DNA of 64,000 nucleotides from Anaerolineae bacterium (GCA_023954475.1 JAMLHW010000001.1:124001-188000); one strand, 5' to 3'; shown: positions 23,393 through 31,827, counted from the first letter of the stretch. A program made the numbers and translations. Notes: generated from the sequence alone by a model not told the origin.

Positions 23393-23465
23393 CGGGAGAG
23401 GAAGGAGTCGAACCTCCATCTTGCAGTTTTGGAGACTGCTGCTTTCCCGTTTAAGCTACTCGCCC
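23393..23465 (-). tRNA. tRNA-Trp(CCA)
   Basis: Acceptor GGGCGAG / CTCTCCC with one C-T mismatch, D stem GCTT/AAGC, anticodon loop CTCCAAA giving CCA, T loop TTCGACT, discriminator G as expected for Trp. Five nt from tRNA-Pro. Confidence 0.92.
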
Positions 23466-23471
23466 ATATTG

Positions 23472-23542
23472 TGGACCGTACAGGAGTTGAACCTGTATTT
23501 GCGGGTTGCAAACCCACTGTCGTCCCGTTAGACCAACGGCCC
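23472..23542 (-). tRNA. tRNA-Ala(TGC)
   Basis: Acceptor GGGCCGT / ACGGTCC carries the G3-U70 wobble that defines alanine identity. Anticodon loop TTTGCAA gives TGC, T loop TTCAACT, discriminator A. Its 5' end is 2 nt from the CCA of the composite element upstream. Confidence 0.92.
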
Positions 23543-23544
23543 GT

Positions 23545-23669
23545 TGGCGGACGTGGTGGGACTCGAACCCACAACCATCAATTAACAGTTGATAACCAAT
23601 TCCTGCCGGCCCGTCCTTCAGGCAAAATTGTGGAATCGACAATTGCTCTGCCTGTTGAGCTACACCTCC
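23545..23669 (-). ncRNA. Composite 125-nt tRNA-like element with two anticodon-like arms
   Basis: The 5' end is a canonical tRNA start: acceptor GGAGGTG, then TA and a D arm GCTC-AACAGGCA-GAGC. A hairpin AATTGT-CGATTCC-ACAATT follows, then about 50 nt that include a second anticodon-like arm ATCAA-CTGTTAA-TTGAT (GTT, Asn). It closes with a perfect T arm (GTGGG-TTCGAGT-CCCAC), CACGTCC pairing with the 5' heptamer (one mismatch), a G discriminator and genomic CCA. GGACGGG inside could also pair with CACGTCC, giving a shorter 69-nt Asn(GTT) tRNA without a proper D arm. It is either a fused or interrupted tRNA or a Y-RNA-like molecule. Confidence 0.5.
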
Positions 23670-23693
23670 GTTGTGAATGGCGCGTTCACCAAG

Positions 23694-23765
23694 CTGCGAG
23701 GGTGGGAATCGAACCCACGACCGTCTCATTAACAGTGAGCCGCGCTACCGCTGCGCCACCTCGCA
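23694..23765 (-). tRNA. tRNA-Asn(GTT)
   Basis: Acceptor TGCGAGG / CCTCGCA fully paired, D stem GCGC/GCGC, anticodon loop CTGTTAA giving GTT, T arm GTGGG-TTCGATT-CCCAC, discriminator G. First anticodon-stem pair mismatched. Confidence 0.92.
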
Positions 23766-23767
23766 AT

Positions 23768-23800
23768 AAACAACCAGGTCACCATGCGGCAGCCTGGTTG
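23768..23800 (-). terminator. Weak terminator-like hairpin between tRNA-Asp and tRNA-Asn
   Basis: CAACCAGG / CCTGGTTG stem, followed on the minus strand by TTTATTG. The T-tract is short, so termination is probably partial; it may instead be a processing hairpin. Confidence 0.4.
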
Positions 23801-23841
23801 TCAACGACTGGAACAACCTGCTATCCCCATAACAGATTGAG

Positions 23842-23916
23842 CGGCCCCGACCGGGTTCGAACCGGCGATCTCCGACGTGACAAGCCGGTGAGGACTCCAG
23901 ACTCCTCCACGAGGCC
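23842..23916 (-). tRNA. tRNA-Asp(GTC)
   Basis: First tRNA of the array. Acceptor GGCCTCG / CGGGGCC with one T-G, anticodon stem CCGGC/GTCGG, loop TTGTCAC giving GTC, T arm GCCGG-TTCGAAC-CCGGT, discriminator G. No encoded CCA. Confidence 0.93.
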
Positions 23917-24035
23917 ATGGCGGTTGACAACAAAATGGCTGCCAACCGATTTTTTGCTTTTGTTTTCCGGGTTATGCGATTGGTAATGTGCTTTTCGGCC
24001 GAAATCAACTCCGGCCTTGAAATGATGTCGAGAAA

Positions 24036-24067
24036 CAAAAAACGCGGACCGTTGTGGCGGTCCGCGT
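24036..24067 (-). terminator. Strong minus-strand terminator upstream of the tRNA array
   Basis: Ten-bp perfect stem ACGCGGACCG / CGGTCCGCGT with a 6-nt loop, followed on the minus strand by TTTTTTGTTT. It ends a minus-strand transcript that contains no recognisable gene, about 120 bp before tRNA-Asp. Confidence 0.8.
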
Positions 24068-24151
24068 CGTCAAAAAAGGGTGGGGTTGGCTTTGAGAAAG
24101 CTATTCCTCCCTGGGATGAAGACGAGACCACCGTGCGCCTGGCATCAGCCA

Positions 24152-24171
24152 TTCGGCCGAATTCGGCCGAT
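24152..24171. repeat. Two adjacent TCGGCCGA palindromes
   Basis: Copies at 24153-24160 and 24163-24170, exactly 10 bp apart (one helical turn), in noncoding DNA between the two terminators. It is the only place in the window where two copies of the dispersed octamer are this close. Confidence 0.85.
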
Positions 24172-24275
24172 TCGCAACTATAGAAACCGCGACAACACAT
24201 GTGTCACTTGTCTGCTCACTATGAAATTGACGGAACTCAGAAAATCTCGTTATCATCATGTCACTCTTTTCCAAA

Positions 24276-24305
24276 AACAAAAAACGCGGGCTTTTTGGCC
24301 CGCGT
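24276..24305 (-). terminator. Second minus-strand terminator
   Basis: Stem ACGCGGGC / GCCCGCGT (24284-24291 and 24298-24305), followed on the minus strand by TTTTTTGTTTTTGG. It shares the ACGCGG base and T-tract with the terminator at 24036, suggesting duplication. It closes the candidate RNA starting near 24489. Confidence 0.8.
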
Positions 24306-24489
24306 CACATCAGTAAAATACAGGAAACAATATCCCTATCTTCGTGGTACGGGCAAACGGCAAGCAATCGCTGGCTCAGATAGCCATGCACTGCAAACGA
24401 CTATGTTATGCGATTCGTGATTTTGCCGTAATACCTGTTTCATTTTGATTTTCACTTGTGGTTGCACCGAAAAGTTACGACCGCATAAC
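24284..24489 (-). ncRNA. Candidate small noncoding RNA (about 205 nt)
   Basis: A TTGACA promoter and a rho-independent terminator on the same strand enclose about 205 nt without a convincing ORF. The 5' end GTTATGCG can pair with CGCATAAC 77 nt later (24482-24489 with 24405-24412), or locally as GTTATG-CGGT-CGTAAC, so two folds compete. I do not recognise 6S, SRP, tmRNA or RNase P RNA. It lies upstream of the tRNA array and rsr, so a regulatory or Y-type RNA is possible. Confidence 0.45.
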
Positions 24490-24519
24490 AGCCTATCATA
24501 CTCTGACAGGGTTTGTCAA
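24490..24519 (-). promoter_or_regulatory. Promoter of candidate RNA / tRNA array leader
   Basis: Minus strand: TTGACA (24514-24519), 18-bp spacer, TAGGCT (24490-24495). A perfect -35 and a moderate -10 with the key T, A and T. Predicted start near 24483. It is the best promoter found upstream of the tRNA array. Confidence 0.6.
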
Positions 24520-24643
24520 GGATCAAAATCAATGAGTTTGGTGGGAGAATGCAGCGTTTCATCGATCTGCCGTGTGAAAAGTTGACGTTTCGGCCGAAAA
24601 AGAATAAAACCCACACCACAATCAAACACCAACAGGAGTCGCC

Positions 24644-24907
24644 ATGTCTGACCTGCAAACCCAATTTGAACAAGCCGTCGCCACCAGCAAAACGCTGACC
24701 AAAAAGCCGAGCAATGACGTGTTGCTGCAGCTCTATTCGCTCTACAAACAAGCCACTTCAGGCGATGTCTCCGGCAAGCGCCCCGGCATGCTCGATCCGG
24801 TCGGTCGCGCCAAGTACGATGCGTGGAGCAAACTCAAAGGCAATTCGGCCGAAGACGCCATGCAGCAATATGTCAACGTCATCGACGACTTGAAAGCAAA
24901 GGAATAA
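24644..24907 (+). CDS. Acyl-CoA-binding protein (ACBP)
   Basis: 87 residues matching the four-helix ACBP fold almost end to end: FEQAVATSKTLTKKPSND, LQLYSLYKQATSGDVSGKRP (helix 2 with the Tyr and Lys that hold acyl-CoA), then RAKYDAWSKLKGNSAEDAM and YVNVIDDL. The protein binds medium- and long-chain acyl-CoA esters in the cytoplasm. ACBP is mainly eukaryotic but occurs in scattered bacteria including Chloroflexota. An AACAGGAG ribosome-binding site precedes the ATG. It stands alone. Confidence 0.93.
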   Translation: MSDLQTQFEQAVATSKTLTKKPSNDVLLQLYSLYKQATSGDVSGKRPGMLDPVGRAKYDAWSKLKGNSAEDAMQQYVNVIDDLKAKE

Positions 24908-24930
24908 TGGACATTGGCGGATAAAAACCG

Positions 24931-26184
24931 CTATTTGGTCGATGGACTCTGTGCTGTCGCAGCGCTGGTCGGTAGCAACTTGTAAACGACACCGTTGACA
25001 AAGGCGCCGGCATACGGTTCTCCGACGTAGTCATAGCCCAGTGTCGTGGTCAACCAGGGAATTGTTCCACGCCATCTCACTTGCCACTGGCCGCCGCTGC
25101 GCTGGACAGTGAACAAGTCGCCTGTGCAGAAATCGGCGAAAAGGTAGGCGCCAAACCAGGCCGGGAATGATTGCCCGTGATAGACATAGCCGCCGGTAAT
25201 TGCACAGCGTCCGTCTGCATGACCATACGCGTAAATTGGTGCAGTCAGTTCCGCATCCGGTGCGCAAGCCGTTGCGTCGTGAGGCTCGTACCCTTCATAA
25301 CAGGGCCAACCGTAGTTGGCACCTCCCGCTGCCGTGCCGGGTTGGAAGTTGAGTTCTTCCGATGTCAAATCACCGACATCGGCAATGTACAAATCGCCGT
25401 TCGCCGGGTTGAAATCAATTCCCCACGGATTGCGCACGCCCAATGCCCAGATTTCGTCCAGCACATCGGGGTCGTCGACGAACGGGTTGTCCGGTGGAAT
25501 GGTATACGGTTCGGCCGAATCCACATCAATGCGCAGCAGTTTGCCGGTTAAAACAGACCCCTGTTGTGCTGTCTCTGGTTGATTATCATCACCAACCGAG
25601 ATATACAAATAGCCGTCCAACGGGCCAAATGCCAGCGACCCGCTCTGATGACGATTGTTTCGCTGGGGGATTGTGAGCAGAATCATTTCCGAAGCGGCAT
25701 CACCGGTGTCCGGATTGGATGCGGAGCGGGTAAAACGGGAGATGCGCATCGTTTTCTGTGACGTGACCGCATTTGTATGCGCATATGCGACGTATAAAAA
25801 ACCATTTTGTGCGTAATTTGGGTGAAAAGCCAGCTCATACAGGCCGCGTTCGGCCGAATCATATGCCACCCGATCGGTTATGTCCAAAAACGGAGTAGCT
25901 GCAATCGTCCCGTCCGCAGCCGCGATTTGAATGATGCCCGACTGTCGTACCAGAATCAGTCGCGTTTCATCCAATGGCTGAATATCTGTGAAGGCATGCT
26001 CATCTTCCCCAACCCCGGTAAACACAACGCTCTCAAACTCGGCGCGTCGGGTTGCAACAGCTACCAGCGGCAAGAATTGTGTTGTCGTACTGTCTAGCGA
26101 TTCAATGGCCGATACACCGGCCGTGATAGCCAGCGCAAACACACACAGAGCCACGAAACTGTGGCTGCGCAACAATAGTTTCAT
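24931..26184 (-). CDS. PQQ-dependent sugar dehydrogenase-like exported protein
   Basis: 417 residues from ATG at 26184, chosen because GGTGGGGGAT precedes it and a signal peptide follows. The body is the six-bladed propeller of soluble glucose/sorbosone dehydrogenases and Hhip-like proteins: ERGLYELAFHPNY, SGSLAFGPLDGYLYISVGD, ALGVRNPWGIDFNP and GDLYIADVGDLTSEELN. The catalytic His that is usually in NHNGG reads NRHQSGS here, with His kept. A paralogue is encoded at 62.2 kb. Predicted to be secreted; substrate unknown. Confidence 0.87.
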   Translation of the reverse strand: MKLLLRSHSFVALCVFALAITAGVSAIESLDSTTTQFLPLVAVATRRAEFESVVFTGVGEDEHAFTDIQPLDETRLILVRQSGIIQIAAADGTIAATPFLDITDRVAYDSAERGLYELAFHPNYAQNGFLYVAYAHTNAVTSQKTMRISRFTRSASNPDTGDAASEMILLTIPQRNNRHQSGSLAFGPLDGYLYISVGDDNQPETAQQGSVLTGKLLRIDVDSAEPYTIPPDNPFVDDPDVLDEIWALGVRNPWGIDFNPANGDLYIADVGDLTSEELNFQPGTAAGGANYGWPCYEGYEPHDATACAPDAELTAPIYAYGHADGRCAITGGYVYHGQSFPAWFGAYLFADFCTGDLFTVQRSGGQWQVRWRGTIPWLTTTLGYDYVGEPYAGAFVNGVVYKLLPTSAATAQSPSTK

Positions 26185-26293
26185 ATCCCCCACCTTGTTA
26201 TAATCACTTCGCGAATCAACCTGATTGTACAAGTCTGCCCGAACAAAGTCGAAACGACTCATCGGCGGCAGACCATGTCATTAGTAGTCATTT

Positions 26294-28888
26294 ATGTCAG
26301 CAAAAGCTCAGCCAACCAAATCGCGTCGCCAATATCTCGACACCAAGGCACAATATCCCGATGCCATTCTCTTCTTTCGACTCGGCGACTTCTACGAGAT
26401 GTTTGATGAGGACGCCAAAATTGCGGCCAAAGAACTCGATCTGGTCCTGACGGCACGCAAACAACGCGGCAGCAAAATCCCGATGGCCGGTGTGCCGTAT
26501 CATGCAGCCGAAAACTATATCGCGCGCCTGATCGCCAAAGGCTACAAAGTCGCCGTTTGTGAGCAAATTGGCTCACAACTCGTCAATGGCATTATGCCGC
26601 GCGAAGTTGTGCGCGTGTTTACGGCTGGAACTGTGATCGAACCGGGTATGCTCGATGCCGGTCGGCCGAATTATCTCGGTGCCGTCGTCCGTGACGGCGA
26701 TCGCGCCGGTTTAGCCTATGCCGACATTACGACCGGTGAATTTGCCACCACCCAACTCGATACACGCCGCCAATTGATCGAAGAACTCGCTCGTCTCGAT
26801 CTGGCTGAGCTGCTCGTACCCGACAACGAATTGACGCTCGGCAATGAAGCACAGGTCGTGCAGCATTATCCAACCCTGCGCTTTGAAGAAAGTTATGCGC
26901 GACAAACGCTGCTGCGCCATTTTGGCGTGAGCACGCTCGACGGATTTGGCTGCGAAGGCAAGCCGTTGGCTGTACGCGCTGCGGGTGCTGTGCTGGCGTA
27001 TCTGCTCGATACGCAAAAAGGGGCGCTCGACCAGATTCAGCGATTGGCAACTTACCACACCGGGCGCTACATGGCGCTGGGGCGTAGCGCCCGCCGCAGT
27101 CTGGAGTTGACTGAATCACTGGCCGGCGAGAAGGCGTATTCGCTGCTCGGTGTGCTTGACGCGACTGTTACGTCCATGGGCGCTCGCCTGCTGCGCGAGC
27201 GCATTACGCGACCTCTCCTGGATGTGGGCGAACTGGAAACGCGGCTCGATCAAGTCGATGCGTTTTTTGGCGATGGCCTGTTGCGTGCCGATGTGCGCAA
27301 ATTGTTGCGCACGGTGCCTGATTTGGAGCGGCTGACCAACCGCATTGTCGGCGGCAAAGCTTCGCCGCGCGATGTGGAAAATGTAGCGCTGGTGTTGGAA
27401 ACCGTACCGGAACTGAAGGGGGTGCTACGCTTGAACAGCGCTGTAACCGGTGGCAGCGATTCGGCCGATGCGTTACCCGTTCTGGCCGATGCACTGGACG
27501 CTGTGACGGAAGCGCAGACACTGATCCGGGCGGCACTGCAAGACGACGCGCCGCCAAACATGATGAAAATAGGCGTGATCGAGAAGGGGTTTTCGGCCGA
27601 ATTGGACGGCATCATGAACTCAAGCAAACACGCCCGCGAATGGATCAGCCAACTTGAACCGCGCGAACGTGAGCGCACCGGCATCGACAAGCTTAAAGTC
27701 GGCTACAACAAAGTATTCGGCTATTACATCGAAGTTACGCGCGCCAATGCCAACCGCGTACCCGAAGACTATATCCGCAAGCAAACGCTGGTCAACGCCG
27801 AACGCTACATAACGCCCGAACTCAAAGAGTACGAAACGCTGGTACTCAATGCCGAAGATCGCATTCTGGAGATCGAACGCCGCATTTTCGGCGAGGTCAT
27901 TGTGCAGGTGGCCGGTTACGGCAAGCGGTTATTGCAAACGGCGCACGCGCTGGCACAGATCGATGTCGCCGCTGCACTGGCCGAGGTTGCTGCCAATCAA
28001 GGGTATGTTCGGCCGAAATTGACCACTCACATCGAACTAGACATGCGGCAAGGACGCCATCCCGTCGTCGAAAACACGCTGGAATTGGAACGGTTTGTCG
28101 CCAATGACACATTGATCGGCTTCGATGATCGCATCCACCTCATCACCGGCCCCAACATGTCCGGCAAATCGACCTACTTGCGGCAAGTCGCTTTGATTAC
28201 GTTAATGGCGCAGATCGGTTCGTTTGTTTCGGCCGAAGCGGCGACAATCGGTCTGGTGGACCGCATCTTCACGCGCATTGGCGCACACGACGAACTTCAT
28301 GCCGGACGCAGCACGTTTATGGTAGAAATGGTGGAAACGGCCGAGATCATGCACCATGCCACACCGCGCTCGCTACTCATCCTGGACGAAATTGGACGCG
28401 GCACAAGCACATACGATGGGTTGAGTATTGCCTGGGCGCTGGTCGAATACCTGCACAACCATCCGCAGCTCAAGCCACGCACCCTGTTCGCCACCCACTA
28501 CCACGAATTGACCGGTTTGGCCGATATGTTGCCGCTGGTCGAAAATTACAACGTCGCCGTGGCCGGAGAAGGGGATGAAGTCGTCTTTTTGCACCAGATC
28601 GTGCCTGGTGGTGCCGATCAAAGCTACGGCATTCACGTCGCGCAACTCGCCGGATTGCCGCGAGACGTGATCAATCGCGCCAACGAGATTCTGGTCGATC
28701 TGGAAAAACACGCACCGACAGCAACGGTCGAACCGAGCCGCCTCAACCAGGTGGCGCAGGCGGCCCTTTTTCCCGAAAGCAGCCCGATCCTCGACGAACT
28801 CGACAAGCTGGATGTGATGGCAATGACGCCGCTGGAAGCGATCAATAAACTGTACGAATGGAAACGCCGGTACGGTAATTCTCAATGA
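26294..28888 (+). CDS. mutS: DNA mismatch repair protein MutS
   Basis: 864 residues, full length. Recognises mismatches and hands over to MutL. The mismatch-contacting Phe-X-Glu motif is intact in GDFYEMF (Phe33, Glu35). Connector, lever and clamp domains follow, and the ATPase has Walker A GPNMSGKST (about 619), STFMVEM, Walker B LLILDEIGRGTSTYDG and FATHYHEL. A short C-terminal dimerisation tail ends LDKLDVMAMTPLEAINKLYE. No mutL nearby. It encodes at least four TCGGCCGA copies without disturbing conserved motifs. Confidence 0.97.
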   Translation: MSAKAQPTKSRRQYLDTKAQYPDAILFFRLGDFYEMFDEDAKIAAKELDLVLTARKQRGSKIPMAGVPYHAAENYIARLIAKGYKVAVCEQIGSQLVNGIMPREVVRVFTAGTVIEPGMLDAGRPNYLGAVVRDGDRAGLAYADITTGEFATTQLDTRRQLIEELARLDLAELLVPDNELTLGNEAQVVQHYPTLRFEESYARQTLLRHFGVSTLDGFGCEGKPLAVRAAGAVLAYLLDTQKGALDQIQRLATYHTGRYMALGRSARRSLELTESLAGEKAYSLLGVLDATVTSMGARLLRERITRPLLDVGELETRLDQVDAFFGDGLLRADVRKLLRTVPDLERLTNRIVGGKASPRDVENVALVLETVPELKGVLRLNSAVTGGSDSADALPVLADALDAVTEAQTLIRAALQDDAPPNMMKIGVIEKGFSAELDGIMNSSKHAREWISQLEPRERERTGIDKLKVGYNKVFGYYIEVTRANANRVPEDYIRKQTLVNAERYITPELKEYETLVLNAEDRILEIERRIFGEVIVQVAGYGKRLLQTAHALAQIDVAAALAEVAANQGYVRPKLTTHIELDMRQGRHPVVENTLELERFVANDTLIGFDDRIHLITGPNMSGKSTYLRQVALITLMAQIGSFVSAEAATIGLVDRIFTRIGAHDELHAGRSTFMVEMVETAEIMHHATPRSLLILDEIGRGTSTYDGLSIAWALVEYLHNHPQLKPRTLFATHYHELTGLADMLPLVENYNVAVAGEGDEVVFLHQIVPGGADQSYGIHVAQLAGLPRDVINRANEILVDLEKHAPTATVEPSRLNQVAQAALFPESSPILDELDKLDVMAMTPLEAINKLYEWKRRYGNSQ

Positions 28889-28949
28889 CAGGGTTTAGTG
28901 CCCGTGTAGACCTTTGCATTTTTCAGTCAATGACAGCAGGAGCAATCTG

Positions 28950-29636
28950 ATGGCAGGGCGTAAACAATCCCGAGGAGTTTGTGTTTTTTGCAGCAAGGAA
29001 ATGACCAAAGGCGGCCTTTCGCGCCATCTCAAATCATGTACAGCACGACAGGCAGCGAATGCAGCCGCAGATGCAGCCGGGCCGGGTAAACCGGAAACAA
29101 TTTTCCATTTGCAAATACAAGACAGGTACACGTCCGACTTCTGGTTGCATCTGGAAATGCGCGGATCGGCACCGCTGCGTACATTGGACCGCTATTTACG
29201 GACGATCTGGCTTGAATGTTGCGGGCATCTGAGTCGATTCTCGTTTGGCGGTTGGGACGGTGACGAGATTGCAATGAGCCGCCAATTGGGGCAGGCGGTG
29301 GAAGTAGGTGACGAATTGACGCATATTTACGATTTTGGCACATCATCCGAAACACTGGTCAAAGCTGTAGCAACACGCACTGGCAAACCGCTGACCAAAC
29401 ACCCGATTACGCTGATGGCCCGCAATCAAATACCGGAAGTAACCTGTCAGGAGTGCGGTAAACCGGCTGCATGGTTGTGTATAGAATGTATTTATGAATA
29501 CGATAAGCCGGGTTGGCTGTGCCAAAAACACGGCAAAAGACATCCGCATGACGACTACGGCGAATTGATGCCGGTCGTCAATTCGCCGCGTCTGGGTATG
29601 TGTGGCTATGTAGGGCCGGCCGATCCGCCTTATTGA
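28950..29636 (+). CDS. Zinc-finger protein with plasmid pRiA4b ORF-3-like domain
   Basis: 228 residues from ATG at 28950, with AGGAG upstream. An N-terminal CxxC...HxxxC finger (CVFCSKEMTKGGLSRHLKSC) precedes a pRiA4b ORF-3-like beta domain containing THIYDFGTSSETLVKAV, and a C-terminal zinc ribbon follows (CQECGKPAAWLC, CQKHGKRHPHDDYGELMPVV). ORF-3-like domains are common in mobile-element passenger and stand-alone proteins of unknown function. It overlaps the convergent antiporter by 7 bp. Confidence 0.75.
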   Translation: MAGRKQSRGVCVFCSKEMTKGGLSRHLKSCTARQAANAAADAAGPGKPETIFHLQIQDRYTSDFWLHLEMRGSAPLRTLDRYLRTIWLECCGHLSRFSFGGWDGDEIAMSRQLGQAVEVGDELTHIYDFGTSSETLVKAVATRTGKPLTKHPITLMARNQIPEVTCQECGKPAAWLCIECIYEYDKPGWLCQKHGKRHPHDDYGELMPVVNSPRLGMCGYVGPADPPY

Positions 29637-30916
29637 GCCTGGTTGTGGGTGGCACGCAACGGCAGTTCCGTCACAGGTTGGACTTCCATGACTGCATCAT
29701 CTGCTGCGCTAATTTGCTCCATGCGTCGTCCGTACCATTTAGCGCCCGGCACAGCGGTCATGCCGTGGGCAAAAATGCTGAGTAACACGGTGAGAACGGC
29801 GACATCAAAGATGATGCTATCGTTGGCGATACCACTGTAATCGAAAAGCAGCAGGGCATAAATAACCGATGCGATGCCACGCGGACCGAACCAACCGAGA
29901 AACAGGGTGGTTTCGCGTTGTAGCTGTGAACCGAGTAGCGATAGGGCAACGGGAATCATGCGAATCATGGTCAAGCTGAGCAGGGCGTAGACGAGATAAA
30001 TCGGCCGAAAATTAGCCAGCGCCGGCATAACCATTACCGTTCCAAAGATCACAAACGTGATCAGCGTCAAAAACTGCCCTTCCGCCTCTGCATTCTCGTA
30101 GATCCGCTGGAAAATCTCGCGTGCCGTGTTGCCCAATGTCAACCCTGCGGCAAATGCGGCAATAAAGCCGTTACCACCCAACAAATCGGCCACTGCATAG
30201 GCGATAAACGCAATCGCCACAGCGCTCAACTGTTCAGACACACCACTGACCCAACCACGTTTGCGTGCCAGGCGAATCAACCGCCCGCCAAAATAGCCGA
30301 CAGCGACCCCGATCAATGGGCCTAGCGTTAACTGCAACAGCGTAAAACGCACCCAAATAGCTGCACTGTCAACATTCTGCGTCACATCAGCGGCAGTCAG
30401 AAACAGCAGCAGGAACGGCAGCGCAATGCCGTCGTTAAGCCCGCTTTCAATGTTGAGTGCTTGCCGGATGCGGGCTGGAACCCGTTTATTGGTCACAACG
30501 GCTTGGCCTAGAGCCGCATCAGTGGGGGCCAGAATTGCCGCCAGTACAGCCGCTTCCCAGAAATTGAACGCATCGATCAGCCAGGTGCCGATCAACGCGC
30601 CCAGCACGATGGTCAGCGGCAAACCGACACTCAGCAGGCGCAGGGGAATCGTGTGTTCCTTACGCAAACTGCCCAGCGTGATCCGCGATGCATCTGAAAA
30701 GAGGACGAGTACCAACGTCAATTCAGCGATCAGACTAATCGCCTCATTATTGACCGTTACTGCGAGCGTATCCGCTGTGTAACGGCTTGCCAGTATGCCA
30801 AATGTGACATAGATCATCGGCGCGGAAATGATCGTGGTCGTGATGCGACGTGAAATCAGCCCATAACCGTAGATAAACAGGGCTAATGCGGCGATGATGA
30901 TGGTGGCATTTTCCAT
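29630..30916 (-). CDS. CPA1-family Na+(K+)/H+ antiporter
   Basis: 428 residues with about 12 transmembrane segments. The ion-binding signatures are LAPTDAALGQ and NIESGLNDGIALPFLL (Glu-Ser-Gly-Leu-Asn-Asp, the CPA1/NhaP ND motif). Length is typical of short bacterial members; there is no long cytoplasmic C-terminal domain. Located 20 bp after the DapA-family gene on the same strand, so probably co-transcribed. Confidence 0.9.
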   Translation of the reverse strand: MENATIIIAALALFIYGYGLISRRITTTIISAPMIYVTFGILASRYTADTLAVTVNNEAISLIAELTLVLVLFSDASRITLGSLRKEHTIPLRLLSVGLPLTIVLGALIGTWLIDAFNFWEAAVLAAILAPTDAALGQAVVTNKRVPARIRQALNIESGLNDGIALPFLLLFLTAADVTQNVDSAAIWVRFTLLQLTLGPLIGVAVGYFGGRLIRLARKRGWVSGVSEQLSAVAIAFIAYAVADLLGGNGFIAAFAAGLTLGNTAREIFQRIYENAEAEGQFLTLITFVIFGTVMVMPALANFRPIYLVYALLSLTMIRMIPVALSLLGSQLQRETTLFLGWFGPRGIASVIYALLLFDYSGIANDSIIFDVAVLTVLLSIFAHGMTAVPGAKWYGRRMEQISAADDAVMEVQPVTELPLRATHNQAQ

Positions 30917-30936
30917 TGTTATCTGTCCTTTGCGTG

Positions 30937-31827
30937 TTATCCCGGCAATGTGCCGGCAGAAGCCAAAACAGCTTCGATGTCAGCCAAAGCAGGCCCGGTC
31001 AGAGGTGTTTGCGGCGGAACCGGATCACCGACGTCGAACCCTTGCAGATTGAGTCCCGCTTTGACACATGCCGCCAGACCGTAACGGGCAAACACCTCAT
31101 TGACGCGCCACAGTTGGCGCTGGAGTGTGACTGCCTCCGGCCATTTGCCGGCCCGGGCTAGTTGGTACAAGGTGACGCTTTGGCGCGGGATCAGGCAAGC
31201 CGGCCCGGCCATCCAGCCGACACCGCCGATGAGCATCACGGCAAGCGGGATGTGGGCCGATGCCGCAAAAATTTGGAGCCGGTCGCCGACGCGGTTCATG
31301 ACGGTGAGCAGGTGCCCCGTATTGGTCGAAGCGTCTTTGAGATAACGGATGTTAGGCACGTCGGCCAACCGTTCGAGGACATCGAGAGACAGATCAGCGC
31401 GTTGGAAGCGTGGATTTGTGTAGAGCACGATGGGTAGATTGACGGCGTCGGCAATGGCGGTGAAGTAGTTGATGGTCGCTTCGGCCGAAAGCGGAAAATA
31501 CGTCTCCAGCACAGCCAGAATGCCGTCCACACCCATCCTTGCCAACGTTTGTGCCTGACTCACAGCATCGCTGGTCGTCGTTGCCGCCACACCGGCCACC
31601 ACCGGCACGCGCCCGGCAGTGGCTTCCAGCACGACGGCGACGATGCGTTCGCGCTGCGTCTGGCTGAGGTAGGCAAATTCGCCCGTGCTGCCCAATGGCG
31701 TCAAGCCGTGAACGCCGGCGGCGATCAAATGCTCAACCAGGCGGCCCAACGCGTCGTCGCGTATGCTGCCGTCTGCATGAACCGGGGAAACGAGATAGGG
31801 AAAAACGCCGTGGAATTGTTTTGTCAT
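30937..31827 (-). CDS. DapA-family (DHDPS/N-acetylneuraminate lyase) aldolase
   Basis: 296 residues, TIM barrel. The Schiff-base Lys is in IRYLKDAS, the Tyr of the catalytic triad in PIVLYTNP, and the substrate Thr-Gly motif in [11 protein letters not shown]. These place it in class I aldolases that make or cleave pyruvate-containing products. It is not next to lysine genes, so dihydrodipicolinate synthase activity is not assured; a catabolic 2-keto-acid aldolase is equally likely. Confidence 0.88.
   Translation of the reverse strand: MTKQFHGVFPYLVSPVHADGSIRDDALGRLVEHLIAAGVHGLTPLGSTGEFAYLSQTQRERIVAVVLEATAGRVPVVAGVAATTTSDAVSQAQTLARMGVDGILAVLETYFPLSAEATINYFTAIADAVNLPIVLYTNPRFQRADLSLDVLERLADVPNIRYLKDASTNTGHLLTVMNRVGDRLQIFAASAHIPLAVMLIGGVGWMAGPACLIPRQSVTLYQLARAGKWPEAVTLQRQLWRVNEVFARYGLAACVKAGLNLQGFDVGDPVPPQTPLTGPALADIEAVLASAGTLPG

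Noticed and set aside
21512-23916. Regularly spaced similar units looking like a CRISPR or tandem repeat
   Set aside because: The recurring GGTTCGA-type blocks are tRNA T loops; the units differ in sequence and fold as tRNAs, and no cas genes are present.
23201-23986. A 261-codon open frame on the plus strand across the tRNA array
   Set aside because: It is the antisense of several well-folded tRNA genes; its repeated SNLR/GIEP/ARRV-type motifs are translations of T arms, a known annotation artefact.
24284-24489. 6S RNA, SRP RNA, tmRNA or 5S rRNA
   Set aside because: I could not find the conserved SRP tetraloop region, a tmRNA tag or tRNA ends, a 5S core, or a 6S-type long central bubble with confidence.
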